Source of the DNA: an uncultured Prevotellaceae bacterium
Lineage (GTDB): Bacteria; Bacteroidota; Bacteroidia; Bacteroidales; Muribaculaceae
Length of the DNA stretch: 64,000 nt
Reading direction: 5' to 3'
Assembly (NCBI GenBank): GCA_905207705.1
Contig: CAJLMA010000009.1
Coordinates: forward strand, 8,264-72,263
This document shows, piece by piece, positions 1 through 7,712 of this stretch. Every line of letters begins with the position of its first letter. The stretch's first letter is position 1. Made by a program: the position numbers and the translations under genes. The notes under the pieces are model-generated. The model was not told the origin of the DNA and searched no databases. It saw only the letters and a program-made list of their open reading frames with translations.

Positions 1-541
1 GGCTCAGACTTGCCTGCGTTATACCTAAATAGGTGGCGATGCTTCCTAATGGCAACCGTTGTAACAGGTCGGGTTCTTTCTCCAACAGCTCCTTGTACCG
101 TTCTGAAGCGATGGCGGACAACATGGAAATCAGTCGTTCCTCGGTGGCAAGCAATTCCATTTCTGCATAACGTCGCCCCCAATTGGCTATGTGCAAATCA
201 TCCAAGAATAGTTCTTTCAGTTTTTTCCTTTCCAACACATATAAAATTGAATCTTCCATCAGTTCCATCGTTTCATATCCCGGCTCGTCGTTCACATAAC
301 CCTTCATGGAGACAAGGGTTGCCCCCTCCTTTCCGATCCAAAAAGTAATTTCTTTCCCGTCAACCGAAGTGTAGGCACGGACAATGCCTTTCTTAATGAA
401 AAAAATGTCCTTTTCCACCTTGCCGCTTTCCAGCACGCGGAATCCTTTGGGATATGAAACTTCCGTCAGGCATTGCCGCAACCTGTCCAAAGATGCGTCA
501 GGCATGGCATATTTTTGGTTGATGATTTCCATTATATCCAT
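1..541 (-). CDS. Crp/Fnr-family transcriptional regulator (3' end cut by window edge)
   Basis: Reading the minus strand from ATG at 541 (or 532, two codons apart in the same frame: MDIM then MEII) gives an open frame of about 180 residues that runs off the window. The first ~115 residues are a cyclic-nucleotide-binding-type beta roll with the recurring pattern FFIKKGIVRAY, VDGKEITFWIGKEG and ETMELMEDSILYVL. The end reads LGSIATYLGITQASLSR, the recognition helix of a Crp-type winged helix, so only the final wing is missing. No Cys cluster for an iron-sulfur centre and no clear cAMP pocket are visible, so the ligand is unknown. It is divergent from an SMR/MFS exporter pair, with a duplicated palindromic site between them, and probably controls that pair. 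Confidence in family is high; the effector is not known. Confidence 0.85.
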   Translation of the reverse strand, partial: MDIMEIINQKYAMPDASLDRLRQCLTEVSYPKGFRVLESGKVEKDIFFIKKGIVRAYTSVDGKEITFWIGKEGATLVSMKGYVNDEPGYETMELMEDSILYVLERKKLKELFLDDLHIANWGRRYAEMELLATEERLISMLSAIASERYKELLEKEPDLLQRLPLGSIATYLGITQASLS

Positions 542-701
542 AGTTCATAGCTGTTGCCGATGTGCAAAATTATAAAATAGCATACAGAAACGGGAATGAA
601 CGGCTGTTTTTTGACAAATGCAAAAGTTGTTTTTGACAAATGCAAAAAGCTGTTAGGGATAGCTTGCTTATTTTTGCGCCCGAATTTAATAAATCATAGG
701 T
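542..701. promoter_or_regulatory. Divergent promoter region with duplicated operator-like palindrome
   Basis: Two minus-7 boxes face outward: TAATTTTG on the minus strand (complement of 565-572) for the regulator, and TATTTTTG at 669-676 for the SMR gene. Neither has a good TTTG at the usual minus-33 spacing. Between them an identical 18-base sequence (TTTTTGACAAATGCAAAA) occurs at 608-625 and 630-647, 22 bp apart, about two helical turns. Each copy contains the palindrome TTTTG-N7-CAAAA. The copies are centred near -66 and -44 from the predicted SMR start, compatible with activator sites that replace a weak minus-33 element. Binding by the neighbouring Crp/Fnr protein is an inference. Confidence 0.6.
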
Positions 702-1028
702 ATGAATTGGATAATCTTATTGTTGGCAGGATTGTTTGAAGTGAGCCTTACATTCTGTTTGGGGAAAACGAGAGCAGCATCAGGACTTGAATTTTATCTG
801 TGGGGTAGCGGCTTCTTGGCTTCCACTGTGCTGAGCATGGCTTTGCTTGCCAAAGCGGTGCAGACGTTGCCTTTGGGGACAGCGTATGCTATTTGGACGG
901 GTATTGGGGCGGTTGGTACGGTCCTGATTGGAATATTCGTTTTCAAGGAGCCAGTCACTCCCATCCGGCTTTTCTTTCTGTTCACGCTCATTGCGTCCTT
1001 GATAGGGTTGAAAGTCGTGTCATACTGA
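702..1028 (+). CDS. SMR-family exporter, Gdx/SugE-like (guanidinium or quaternary-ammonium type)
   Basis: A 108-residue protein with four hydrophobic helices, the standard length of small multidrug resistance transporters. The conserved membrane glutamate is E13 in GLFEVSL, and residues ~50-68 read LPLGTAYAIWTGIGAVG, a stretch close to SugE/Gdx rather than EmrE. Such proteins work as antiparallel dimers in the inner membrane and exchange protons for guanidinium or hydrophobic cations. The gene follows a promoter at 669-676 with only about 20 nt of leader, so there is no room for a guanidine riboswitch. The MFS gene starts 13 bp downstream, suggesting one operon. Substrate cannot be decided from sequence. 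Confidence 0.85.
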   Translation: MNWIILLLAGLFEVSLTFCLGKTRAASGLEFYLWGSGFLASTVLSMALLAKAVQTLPLGTAYAIWTGIGAVGTVLIGIFVFKEPVTPIRLFFLFTLIASLIGLKVVSY

Positions 1029-1041
1029 AAGGAGGCAACGG

Positions 1042-2223
1042 ATGGAGTCTGAATTAAGGGAGAGCCAAGGCATTCCGGCGCCTCTGTTGGCTCTGATGGC
1101 AGTTGCTACCGGGCTTTCTGTTGCCAACTGCTACTACAACCAGCCTTTGTTGGGCAGCATGGCAAAAGACTTCGCGGTAAACGACTTTTCTGCCAGCATG
1201 GTAGCGACATTGACCCAGATAGGTTATGTGATCGGACTTGTATTTGTCATCCCGCTTGGTGATTTGGTTTCACGAAAGAAGCTGATATTGACCAATTATA
1301 TCGTGTCTTCGTGCGCATTGCTTGCCATAGCCCTTGCCCCGAACATCTATTGGGTGTGGGGCGCATCTTTGCTTGCCGGAGCATCTTCGGTCATGCCGCA
1401 GTTCTTCATCCCGTTGGTGTCTTTTCATTCGGCACCGGCACACAAGGTGCGCAACGTGGGGATTATACAGTCCTGTTTGCTCATAGGCATTCTTGGCTCA
1501 CGGGTATTCAGTGGTTTTTTGGCTGATGTATGGGGATGGCGTTCCGTCTATTTTGTGGCTTGCATGTTTATGCTCGGGTGCTTTCTGATGATTCAAAAGA
1601 TGCTGCCCGTGCTGTCTGCCCGTTCTCAAGAAAGCTATGCAGGGCTGATGAAATCTTTGCTGCGCCTGCTCTCCCAATACCCGTACCTGCGTATTGCGTC
1701 GCTGAGGGCAGCATTGGCTTATGGCTCGTTCTTTGCTCTGTGGAGTTGCCTTGCTTTTCGGATGAAACAAGAGCCTTTCTTTGCGAGCGACGATATTATC
1801 GGGGCACTCGGTTTGTGCGGATTGGCTGGTGCATCCACGGTGGTTTTCATCAGCGGCTACATCCAAAAGTACGGTGCGAGGTTCTTCTCCATCGCCGGAG
1901 GATGCGTAGTGTTGGCTGCATGGCTGCTGGCATTTTGGGGGAATGACAGCTACTTGTGGATAATAATTGCCATCTTGCTGATTGATGCCGGAATGCAATG
2001 CATCCATTTGTCCAATCAGACCAGCGTGGTCGCCCTTGACGCATCTGCCATCAATCGTGTCAATACCGTTTATATGACAATTTACTTCTTGGGAGGTTCT
2101 GCCGGTACATTCGTTTCCGGTCTGTTCTGGCAACATTATGAATGGACTGGTGTGGTTGCGGTTGGAATTGCTTTTGCCATGGCTTCCTTGCTTGTCAATT
2201 GTATCAAATCAAAAACAGTATAA
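1042..2223 (+). CDS. MFS efflux transporter (YnfM/DHA1-like)
   Basis: A 393-residue major facilitator protein with about twelve transmembrane segments. The loop after helix 2 carries the motif-A-like sequence GDLVSRKKLIL (~73-83), and the N-terminal helix contains the VANCYYNQPLLG pattern seen in YnfM-type drug:proton antiporters. It starts 13 bp after the SMR gene and shares its promoter, so two efflux pumps of different families appear to be co-expressed under the divergent Crp/Fnr-type regulator. No obvious terminator follows directly. The family is clear; the substrate is not. Confidence 0.85.
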   Translation: MESELRESQGIPAPLLALMAVATGLSVANCYYNQPLLGSMAKDFAVNDFSASMVATLTQIGYVIGLVFVIPLGDLVSRKKLILTNYIVSSCALLAIALAPNIYWVWGASLLAGASSVMPQFFIPLVSFHSAPAHKVRNVGIIQSCLLIGILGSRVFSGFLADVWGWRSVYFVACMFMLGCFLMIQKMLPVLSARSQESYAGLMKSLLRLLSQYPYLRIASLRAALAYGSFFALWSCLAFRMKQEPFFASDDIIGALGLCGLAGASTVVFISGYIQKYGARFFSIAGGCVVLAAWLLAFWGNDSYLWIIIAILLIDAGMQCIHLSNQTSVVALDASAINRVNTVYMTIYFLGGSAGTFVSGLFWQHYEWTGVVAVGIAFAMASLLVNCIKSKTV

Positions 2224-2290
2224 GCCATGTAGTATCGTTGTTGAGCTTAAAACGAATGTGCCATGTGTTTAAATTTTTATTTTACAATGA

Positions 2291-2322
2291 CTTGTCGTTG
2301 ATGCAAACTATGACTATTTTTG
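2291..2322 (+). promoter_or_regulatory. Candidate promoter upstream of the YqaE-like gene
   Basis: CTTG at 2291-2294 and TATTTTTG at 2315-2322 are separated by 20 bp, matching the Bacteroidetes promoter layout. Transcription would start near 2329, about 80 nt before the small membrane protein gene at 2411. The rest of 2224-2410 holds no other recognisable feature. Confidence 0.5.
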
Positions 2323-2410
2323 CGTATGACAAGTAGTGGCAATGCCAATTTTCGTGAGTCACTTTTGTCCTATGTGATAAAGAGTTGTATGATTTTATTA
2401 GTCATAGGTT

Positions 2411-2566
2411 ATGTCGTGCATAAGAGTCATTTTAGCTGTAATTTTTCCTCCGCTCGCTGTTTTTGACCGTGGATGCGGTTCAATATTGATAGTTTTTCTT
2501 CTTACCCTTGTAGGGTGGGTGCCGGGAGTCATAGCCGCATTGGTTATCTTAAATAAGAACGCTTAG
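2411..2566 (+). CDS. YqaE/Pmp3-family small membrane protein
   Basis: A 51-residue frame starting ATG-TCG-TGC and ending TAG. The protein begins MSCIRVILAVIFPPLAVF, continues with RGCG, and has a second hydrophobic helix containing LTLVGWVPGVIAAL. This two-helix pattern with FPPLAVF, the RGCG turn and GWVPGVIHAL-like end is diagnostic of the UPF0057/YqaE/Pmp3 family of tiny inner-membrane proteins, which in yeast and plants affect membrane potential and salt tolerance; bacterial roles are poorly known. Length is typical. It has its own candidate promoter 90 bp upstream and lies in an otherwise gene-free gap. The gene is short enough to be missed by length filters. Confidence 0.88.
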   Translation: MSCIRVILAVIFPPLAVFDRGCGSILIVFLLTLVGWVPGVIAALVILNKNA

Positions 2567-2620
2567 GAAATGGCTCAATTTAACTCATTGCGCTCATTTT
2601 CGACATGTTTTAAATAATAT

Positions 2621-2694
2621 GGGTTGTGTTTTGACAATGGCAAAAAATAAACGAGTCGATTTTTCCTTATTGCTCTCAACTTTCACTATATTTG
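2621..2694 (+). repeat. Promoter-bearing inverted-repeat element, copy A
   Basis: This copy reads GTGTTTTGACAAT, then an A-rich arm, AAACGAGTCG, a T-rich arm, ATTGCTCTCAACTTTCAC and TATATTTG (minus-7 box at 2687-2694). The arms GCAAAAAAT and ATTTTTCC-TTATTGC can pair. It has the same architecture as copies at 38079-38153, 38162-38236 and 42006-42086. It supplies the promoter of the YitT-like gene, whose ATG at 2711 lies about 10 nt after the predicted start. The minus-33 position is TTTCC rather than TTTG, so basal activity may be weak. Confidence 0.7.
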
Positions 2695-2710
2695 TAAAAA
2701 ATGTTGAAAT

Positions 2711-3733
2711 ATGGGAAAATCGTCTAATAAAAAGCCAATAATAGCAGAGCCGGCTCAGGAAGAGAGTCATCTGAAGAAAACTATATATAGTTGGGTAAGC
2801 ATAGTCGTGGGGTGCATAATAATGACTTCGGGCTTTGCTTTTTTCATAAACCCCTATGGCATAGTTCCGGGAGGCGTGTATGGGGCAAGTATCGTTCTGC
2901 AAAGTATATTCCCGTCAATACAGGTAGGTACGTTCGGATATATGTTCGACATTCCGTTGCTCATATTGTCGGTATTGTTGTTGGGTGCGAAAGTAGGGTC
3001 ACGAACCATAGTTGCCGCGTTGATTTCTCCGTTTATAATGAATGCACTGGAGTGGATGTCATATCCCGATAAGGCTTCGTTGCAAGCTCTTGACCCGTCA
3101 AAACTGCTTGGTGGCATTCTTGACCTTTCCGATCATTTGATGCTTGCAAGCATTATTGGTGCTACGTTGATAGGCGTAGGCTGTGGACTTGTGGCTCGTA
3201 ATCAGGCTACTACCGGCGGTAGCGATATTGTGGCATTGATGCTGCAAAAGTATTGCCACATACGTTTTTCAAGGGCAATATTGCTTGTAGATGCCACGGT
3301 GGTGATGTTTGGGCTCGTTGTAATCGGTTTCGGAGTAGGAGCCGCTCATTCCACATCGCAACCAGCATTGTATCTGTCGCTATATTCGTTGATTTCCATC
3401 TTTGTCACTTCGAGGGTTCTGGCATTTGTCATTAACGGTGCAAAAAATGACAAATTGATGTTTGTCATAAGCGATGAGCCTATCCCCGAATTGAAAAAAT
3501 ACATAATTGAGGATTTGGACCGTTCGGCCACATGTATCAGAAGTTACGGGCTATATTCGGGTGGAGAAAAGGAAACTTTGTTCCTTGTCGTCAGTTATAA
3601 GCAGGTCAATAGCCTCAAACTAAAAATAAAGGAAGTTGATCCTAAGGCATTTGTTATTGTGACTGATGCCTATGATGCGTTTGGTGAAGGATGGAAACCG
3701 CTGCCTTCTCCATCAGAAATAAGACCCGAATAA
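2711..3733 (+). CDS. YitT-family membrane protein (DUF161 + DUF2179)
   Basis: A 340-residue protein. Residues ~20-220 hold five to six hydrophobic segments including MTSGFAFFINPYGIVPGG and the glycine-rich GATLIGVGCGLVARNQATTGGSD, hallmarks of the YitT/DUF161 membrane domain. The C-terminal ~100 residues (KLMFVISDEPIPELKKYI onward) form the cytosolic DUF2179 domain, which resembles small ligand-binding ACT-like folds. The molecular function of the family is not established. It is transcribed from the repeat element just upstream, and the restriction endonuclease gene follows 20 bp after its stop, so those two may be co-transcribed. Confidence 0.85.
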   Translation: MGKSSNKKPIIAEPAQEESHLKKTIYSWVSIVVGCIIMTSGFAFFINPYGIVPGGVYGASIVLQSIFPSIQVGTFGYMFDIPLLILSVLLLGAKVGSRTIVAALISPFIMNALEWMSYPDKASLQALDPSKLLGGILDLSDHLMLASIIGATLIGVGCGLVARNQATTGGSDIVALMLQKYCHIRFSRAILLVDATVVMFGLVVIGFGVGAAHSTSQPALYLSLYSLISIFVTSRVLAFVINGAKNDKLMFVISDEPIPELKKYIIEDLDRSATCIRSYGLYSGGEKETLFLVVSYKQVNSLKLKIKEVDPKAFVIVTDAYDAFGEGWKPLPSPSEIRPE

Positions 3734-3753
3734 CAAGTAATTCAAAATTGTTC

Positions 3754-4545
3754 ATGGCCGAGTATATTAAGAGTGGGAAGAGTGTGACTTATGACGGTGC
3801 CGTCATCTTTACCGGTGAGGAAGTCGTGCGAAGTATAAAGATGGCAAATGAAGCCTTGCTGCGGCTTAATGAATCGACAAAGGAGTTTGATATAAACATC
3901 TTTGAGGTACTTGGCATGCGTAACTTGAGCGGACTTGTCGGGGAATATTTCGGCAAGTGCTTGTTAAAGGTCTCGGCTGGCGATCTCAGCCCAAATTTGC
4001 ACCAAGACGGATATCCCGATTTGTTGTTGACAAATTCTGAGGAAACAAAAAATTATTACATGTCGCTGTATCAGGTGAGAGGTGGCAAGATGTATCCTTT
4101 GTCAAAAGAATTCTTTAGCCCGTATAAGTATGGAGGTATAGAGGTCAAGGCCAGTTGTGGCAACACTCCATCGGCAAAGAAAGTCGCGAAGCCCTTGGTA
4201 GGGGAACAGCGTGTTTCATTGATTACTAGCTTTGATTGGAAAGCCCATCATCGTCACACCAATCACTTGCTGGCCGTGTTATGGGATTTTGTTAATGAGA
4301 ATCCCACTATAGTAGCGGCTTTTTATCACGACAAACTGACTGAGGATGATTGGGGTGAGCTTGTAAAACCGAGAGAGGATGGAGGCCGGACTACAAGCGT
4401 GTCGATAATGCGCAGCCAAGGCGTGACAAAAATGTGCCGGAACTGGATTGCCGTAATTGACGATGCCGTGTATCTCAATAAGTTGTCGGCCAAGAAATGG
4501 ATTGGATACCGTGTGGGGCACGAGAGAACCTTGTCGTTGTTCTGA
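3754..4545 (+). CDS. Putative type II restriction endonuclease (PD-(D/E)XK type)
   Basis: I chose ATG 3754, after the YitT stop; an in-frame ATG at 3691 would overlap the upstream gene by 43 bp. The 263-residue protein has a likely nuclease core: GEYFG near residue 63, then YPD at 87-89 followed by LLL, and IEVK at 129-132 preceded by a strand-like YKYGG. The spacing P-D(88-89)...E-V-K(130-132) fits a PD-(D/E)XK active site. No strong name-giving similarity was recognised. Function is inferred mainly from the convergent cytosine methyltransferase whose stop lies only 4 bp away. Recognition site unknown. Confidence 0.65.
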   Translation: MAEYIKSGKSVTYDGAVIFTGEEVVRSIKMANEALLRLNESTKEFDINIFEVLGMRNLSGLVGEYFGKCLLKVSAGDLSPNLHQDGYPDLLLTNSEETKNYYMSLYQVRGGKMYPLSKEFFSPYKYGGIEVKASCGNTPSAKKVAKPLVGEQRVSLITSFDWKAHHRHTNHLLAVLWDFVNENPTIVAAFYHDKLTEDDWGELVKPREDGGRTTSVSIMRSQGVTKMCRNWIAVIDDAVYLNKLSAKKWIGYRVGHERTLSLF

Positions 4546-4549
4546 TAAT

Positions 4550-5869
4550 TCAACTGCCTGATGTCGTTTTTTTCGGACAGCTTATGTCAATTATGTGACG
4601 GCAGATTAATTCGATGAGGTGGGGCGGTATGCTTTCTCCTATCGTGTCTCTGATTACGCCATCGCTCACATATTTCCCATCAATCTCAAATGTGAAGTCA
4701 TAGTCGGCTATTGTCTGCAATATCATTCCTTCCCACAGTGATAATACTCTGTTTTGAGACGGGTGAATCTTGTTGTCGGAACAGGCGTATTGGAAATTTT
4801 GGGTAAGTGTGCTTGCCGGTTCATCCCAATTCATGCGTTTATATGCGCTGGTAAAGGCTTTCATCAGTCGTTTTTCTCCAGACTCTTTGTCTACCACATA
4901 TGGACGCGGCAACAGGCTTCCGCACTTGATACAGTAAAGCGGAGTGTCTTCTTTAGCCCGGTTTATGCCATCCTTGTCTTTCTTGCTCCCATGTGATGGA
5001 TTTCCTTGGAACATGCAATCTGGATTTGTGCATTGGTTGTTGAGGGCTGTTTGTCCCTCGGGAGTGTTCTTTATCCACGTTAGTTTTATGTCATCAAGAA
5101 CCGGCACGCGGTGTAGAGGGATTTCATTGCAACAATTGCGACCTTTTGTCGCTTCAAGTTGCGGCAGGCCACCTATTGTCTCTCTTAATGTCTTGTAAGG
5201 TCGGGTAAACAGTCCGGGTTCTTGCGCGTTGGTCGGTTCGGGCAACAATGAATGCCTGTGAGAGAATGCTCGTTTGCCGGTTGCCGATCGAGTCATTATC
5301 GTGATCAACCGTTTGCGATGCTGTGGCACTCCGTAGTCGGCAGCGTCTATGACTTCTGGGCATCCGTCATAAGATGAGCCTAATTCTTGCTTTATGTAGT
5401 CGATGATGTTTACCAATCTGTCGTTTTCGTCTATTATAGGAGTGCCTTGCATTTTAGGCACGTTTTCGATTATGACCCAATCAGGGCGCAAAGCCTTTAT
5501 AATTTTCATTGCCGGGATGATTAGTCTGTTGCGTTCATCCATTTTTGTGCGTTTACCCTCTTTGAGGTTTCGCAGCAACGTGCCCATTCCGTTAGAAGAC
5601 ATGCCTTGGCAGGGCGGGGTCGCCAATATCAGGAATGGTGGCTTCTTATAGAGTTTGCGGTATTCGGCTATGATGTCATCGCAAAGAGTCCATATGTCGC
5701 CTTGGAACATTTTCGCATTCGGGAAATTAACCGAAAACAGTGCGGCTCGTTCCTTTATGAGTTCGCAAGCCATCACGGTTTTTATTCCGTTTGCACGCAA
5801 TCCGAGGTCGCCTATTCCCGAAGATGAAAACAGGCTCAATGCGATTAATTCTTTGTCTTTGCTTGGCAT
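4550..5869 (-). CDS. DNA (cytosine-5-)-methyltransferase with zinc-ribbon insertion
   Basis: The 439-residue protein has the ordered motifs of C5 methyltransferases: FSSSGIGDLGL (motif I, ~14-24, SAM binding), TPPCQGMSSNG with nucleophile C87 (motif IV), ENVP at ~135 (motif VI), QHRKR at ~183 (motif VIII) and SASTLTQNF late in the chain. Within the variable target-recognition region lie C280-X4-C285 and C313-X2-C316, a likely zinc ribbon that is not part of the minimal Dcm fold. It converges on the putative endonuclease and would protect the host from it. Its own promoter (TACCTTTG with TTG 21 bp upstream) is on the minus strand at 5890-5921, so protection and cleavage are separately transcribed. 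Confidence 0.92.
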   Translation of the reverse strand: MPSKDKELIALSLFSSSGIGDLGLRANGIKTVMACELIKERAALFSVNFPNAKMFQGDIWTLCDDIIAEYRKLYKKPPFLILATPPCQGMSSNGMGTLLRNLKEGKRTKMDERNRLIIPAMKIIKALRPDWVIIENVPKMQGTPIIDENDRLVNIIDYIKQELGSSYDGCPEVIDAADYGVPQHRKRLITIMTRSATGKRAFSHRHSLLPEPTNAQEPGLFTRPYKTLRETIGGLPQLEATKGRNCCNEIPLHRVPVLDDIKLTWIKNTPEGQTALNNQCTNPDCMFQGNPSHGSKKDKDGINRAKEDTPLYCIKCGSLLPRPYVVDKESGEKRLMKAFTSAYKRMNWDEPASTLTQNFQYACSDNKIHPSQNRVLSLWEGMILQTIADYDFTFEIDGKYVSDGVIRDTIGESIPPHLIELICRHIIDISCPKKTTSGS

Positions 5870-5889
5870 TGTTGATAGTTTCGACTATG

Positions 5890-5921
5890 CAAAGGTAATA
5901 ACTATTTGTGTTATTTGGCAA
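5890..5921 (-). promoter_or_regulatory. Promoter of the cytosine methyltransferase
   Basis: On the minus strand TACCTTTG (complement of 5890-5897) is preceded by TTG (complement of 5919-5921) at 21 bp spacing. The predicted start is about 15 nt before the ATG at 5869. Confidence 0.6.
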
Positions 5922-5969
5922 CAATTATGCATGAGCTGATATATGCATCCTTATCCCTACTAATGGGGA

Positions 5970-6000
5970 TTGACAATGAAAGTTTTAATTGCGAACTTTG
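5970..6000 (+). promoter_or_regulatory. Promoter of enolase
   Basis: TTG at 5970-5972 and GAACTTTG at 5993-6000 are 20 bp apart. The first base of the minus-7 box deviates from TAnnTTTG. The predicted leader is about 33 nt. Confidence 0.5.
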
Positions 6001-6039
6001 TCTGGCAAAGAATTAAAAAGTTTTTAAACATATAAAGCT

Positions 6040-7320
6040 ATGAAGATAGAAAAAATTGTAGCGCGTGAGATTCTTGATTCACGCGGCAATCCGACGGTTG
6101 AAGTCGATGTGACATTGGAGTGTGGCGTGATGGGACGAGCTGCTGTCCCTTCAGGTGCCTCGACAGGAGAACATGAAGCTCTGGAATTGCGCGACAAAGA
6201 CCGTAATCGTTATGGTGGCAAAGGGACGTTGAAAGCCGTTGGAAATGTAAATAATATAATTGCTCCGGCATTAAAAGGGTGGTTGGCCTTTGACCAACGG
6301 GGCATCGACCAAAAGATGCTTGAACTTGACGGAACGCCCACCAAGTCAAATCTTGGAGCAAATGCAATTCTCGGAGTTTCACTTGCAGTGGCCAAGGCTG
6401 CGGCCAATTATCTCAAGGTTCCTTTATATAGATATATAGGAGGCGTTAATACTTATGTGATGCCCGTGCCTATGATGAACATCATCAATGGCGGTTCACA
6501 TAGTGATGCGCCTATTGCATTTCAAGAATTCATGATACGCCCTGTTGGTGCGCCATCATTCCGCGAAGGCTTGCGCATGGGTGCCGAAGTGTTCCATGCC
6601 TTGAAAAAGGTGCTTCATGAACGTGGATTGAGCACTGCCGTAGGCGACGAAGGCGGATTTGCTCCGGTTCTTGAAGGAACCGAAGATGCGCTCGATTCGA
6701 TTATGGCAGCAATAAAGGCGGCCGGGTATGAACCTGGCAAAGATGTTAAAATCGGCATGGATTGCGCTTCATCCGAATTTTATAAGGATGGCATTTATGA
6801 TTATACCATATTTGAAGGTGAAAAAGGAAAGAAACGTACGGCCGACGAGCAGATTGCTTATCTCGAAGAGCTAATCGACAAATATCCGATTGATTCAATT
6901 GAAGACGGAATGAGCGAAAATGACTGGGACGGGTGGAAGAAGCTGACCGAGAGAATAGGCAATCGTTGTCAGCTTGTCGGAGACGACTTGTTTGTCACAA
7001 ATGTGGAATTTTTGCGGAAAGGCATTGAAATGGGGTGTGCAAATTCTATTTTGATAAAAGTGAACCAAATCGGGTCGTTGAGCGAGACTCTTGATGCAAT
7101 TGAGATGGCTCATCGTCATGGATATACAACTGTCACTTCACACCGTTCGGGCGAGACCGAGGATGCGACAATTGCCGACATTGCCGTTGCCACGAATAGC
7201 GGACAAATCAAGACCGGTTCGTTGAGTCGTTCCGACCGTATGGCCAAATACAATCAATTGTTGCGCATAGAAGAAGAGCTCGGAGAGCTTGCAGTATATG
7301 GTTATAAAAGAGTGAAATAA
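6040..7320 (+). CDS. eno: Enolase (phosphopyruvate hydratase)
   Basis: Converts 2-phosphoglycerate to phosphoenolpyruvate in glycolysis, as a magnesium-dependent cytosolic enzyme. The 426-residue protein has the family length and blocks: SGASTGEHEALELRD near 42, PMMNIINGGSHSDAP near 147, GDEGGFAP near 205 with the catalytic glutamate, VGDDLFVTN, the lysine of ILIKVNQIGS, and SHRSGETEDATIADIAVA near 370. It is a single-gene transcription unit with its own promoter and a strong hairpin terminator at 7349-7390. Nothing unusual. Confidence 0.98.
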   Translation: MKIEKIVAREILDSRGNPTVEVDVTLECGVMGRAAVPSGASTGEHEALELRDKDRNRYGGKGTLKAVGNVNNIIAPALKGWLAFDQRGIDQKMLELDGTPTKSNLGANAILGVSLAVAKAAANYLKVPLYRYIGGVNTYVMPVPMMNIINGGSHSDAPIAFQEFMIRPVGAPSFREGLRMGAEVFHALKKVLHERGLSTAVGDEGGFAPVLEGTEDALDSIMAAIKAAGYEPGKDVKIGMDCASSEFYKDGIYDYTIFEGEKGKKRTADEQIAYLEELIDKYPIDSIEDGMSENDWDGWKKLTERIGNRCQLVGDDLFVTNVEFLRKGIEMGCANSILIKVNQIGSLSETLDAIEMAHRHGYTTVTSHRSGETEDATIADIAVATNSGQIKTGSLSRSDRMAKYNQLLRIEEELGELAVYGYKRVK

Positions 7321-7348
7321 ACTTGTAGACAGTAAATTATATAATACG

Positions 7349-7390
7349 AATGGCGGATTGCCGGCATAAAACTCGGCAATCCGCCATTTT
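7349..7390 (+). terminator. Terminator after enolase
   Basis: A perfect 15-bp stem (AATGGCGGATTGCCG, 7349-7363, with its complement at 7374-7388) and a 10-nt loop, followed by T residues. Confidence 0.9.
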
Positions 7391-7497
7391 GTGTCAAGAG
7401 AAGGTCTGAAAGTCAAACTTGAGGTGTTTTATTGTCCTTTTGGTAGCTAAAATTGTATTTTTCTCCGATTCGGGTGTTAAAAACGTTAATGTGTTTA

Positions 7498-7712
7498 TTG
7501 AGTATTGATAGATATAACCTATATTTGCGACCATAAATAGATATTAGCGTAATTTAGCCAAATTTAAAAAGGTATAGCTAATGTCAATAATTTGGTTTAA
7601 GTTTTTCAGCTGAGGGTCTTTTTGTTTAAATGCCACATTGATTGTGGAAGTATGGTTGCATAGTGGATATTTGGTTGAAAATAATCAGAGTACCAGTCAA
7701 TAATCTTATTTT
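7498..7712 (+). promoter_or_regulatory. Promoter and ~180-nt leader of the sulfate-activation operon
   Basis: TTG at 7498-7500 and TATATTTG at 7520-7527 are 19 bp apart, placing the start near 7534. The leader to ATG 7713 is long for this genome. Its beginning can fold: GATATTAGC (7540-7548) pairs fully, with one G-U pair, to GCTAATGTC (7577-7585), enclosing an A/T-rich segment. No known riboswitch consensus was recognised. The stretch 7391-7497, between the enolase terminator and this promoter, shows nothing else. Confidence 0.45.

Noticed and set aside
542..701. Guanidine riboswitch ahead of the Gdx/SugE-like gene
   Set aside because: The predicted leader is about 20 nt and no conserved ykkC motif is present.
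2629..2645. A third TTTTG-N7-CAAAA match that resembles the operator pair at 608-647
   Set aside because: It lies in copy A of the inverted-repeat element and its bases are explained by that element; the other copies do not keep the TTTTG-N7-CAAAA symmetry.
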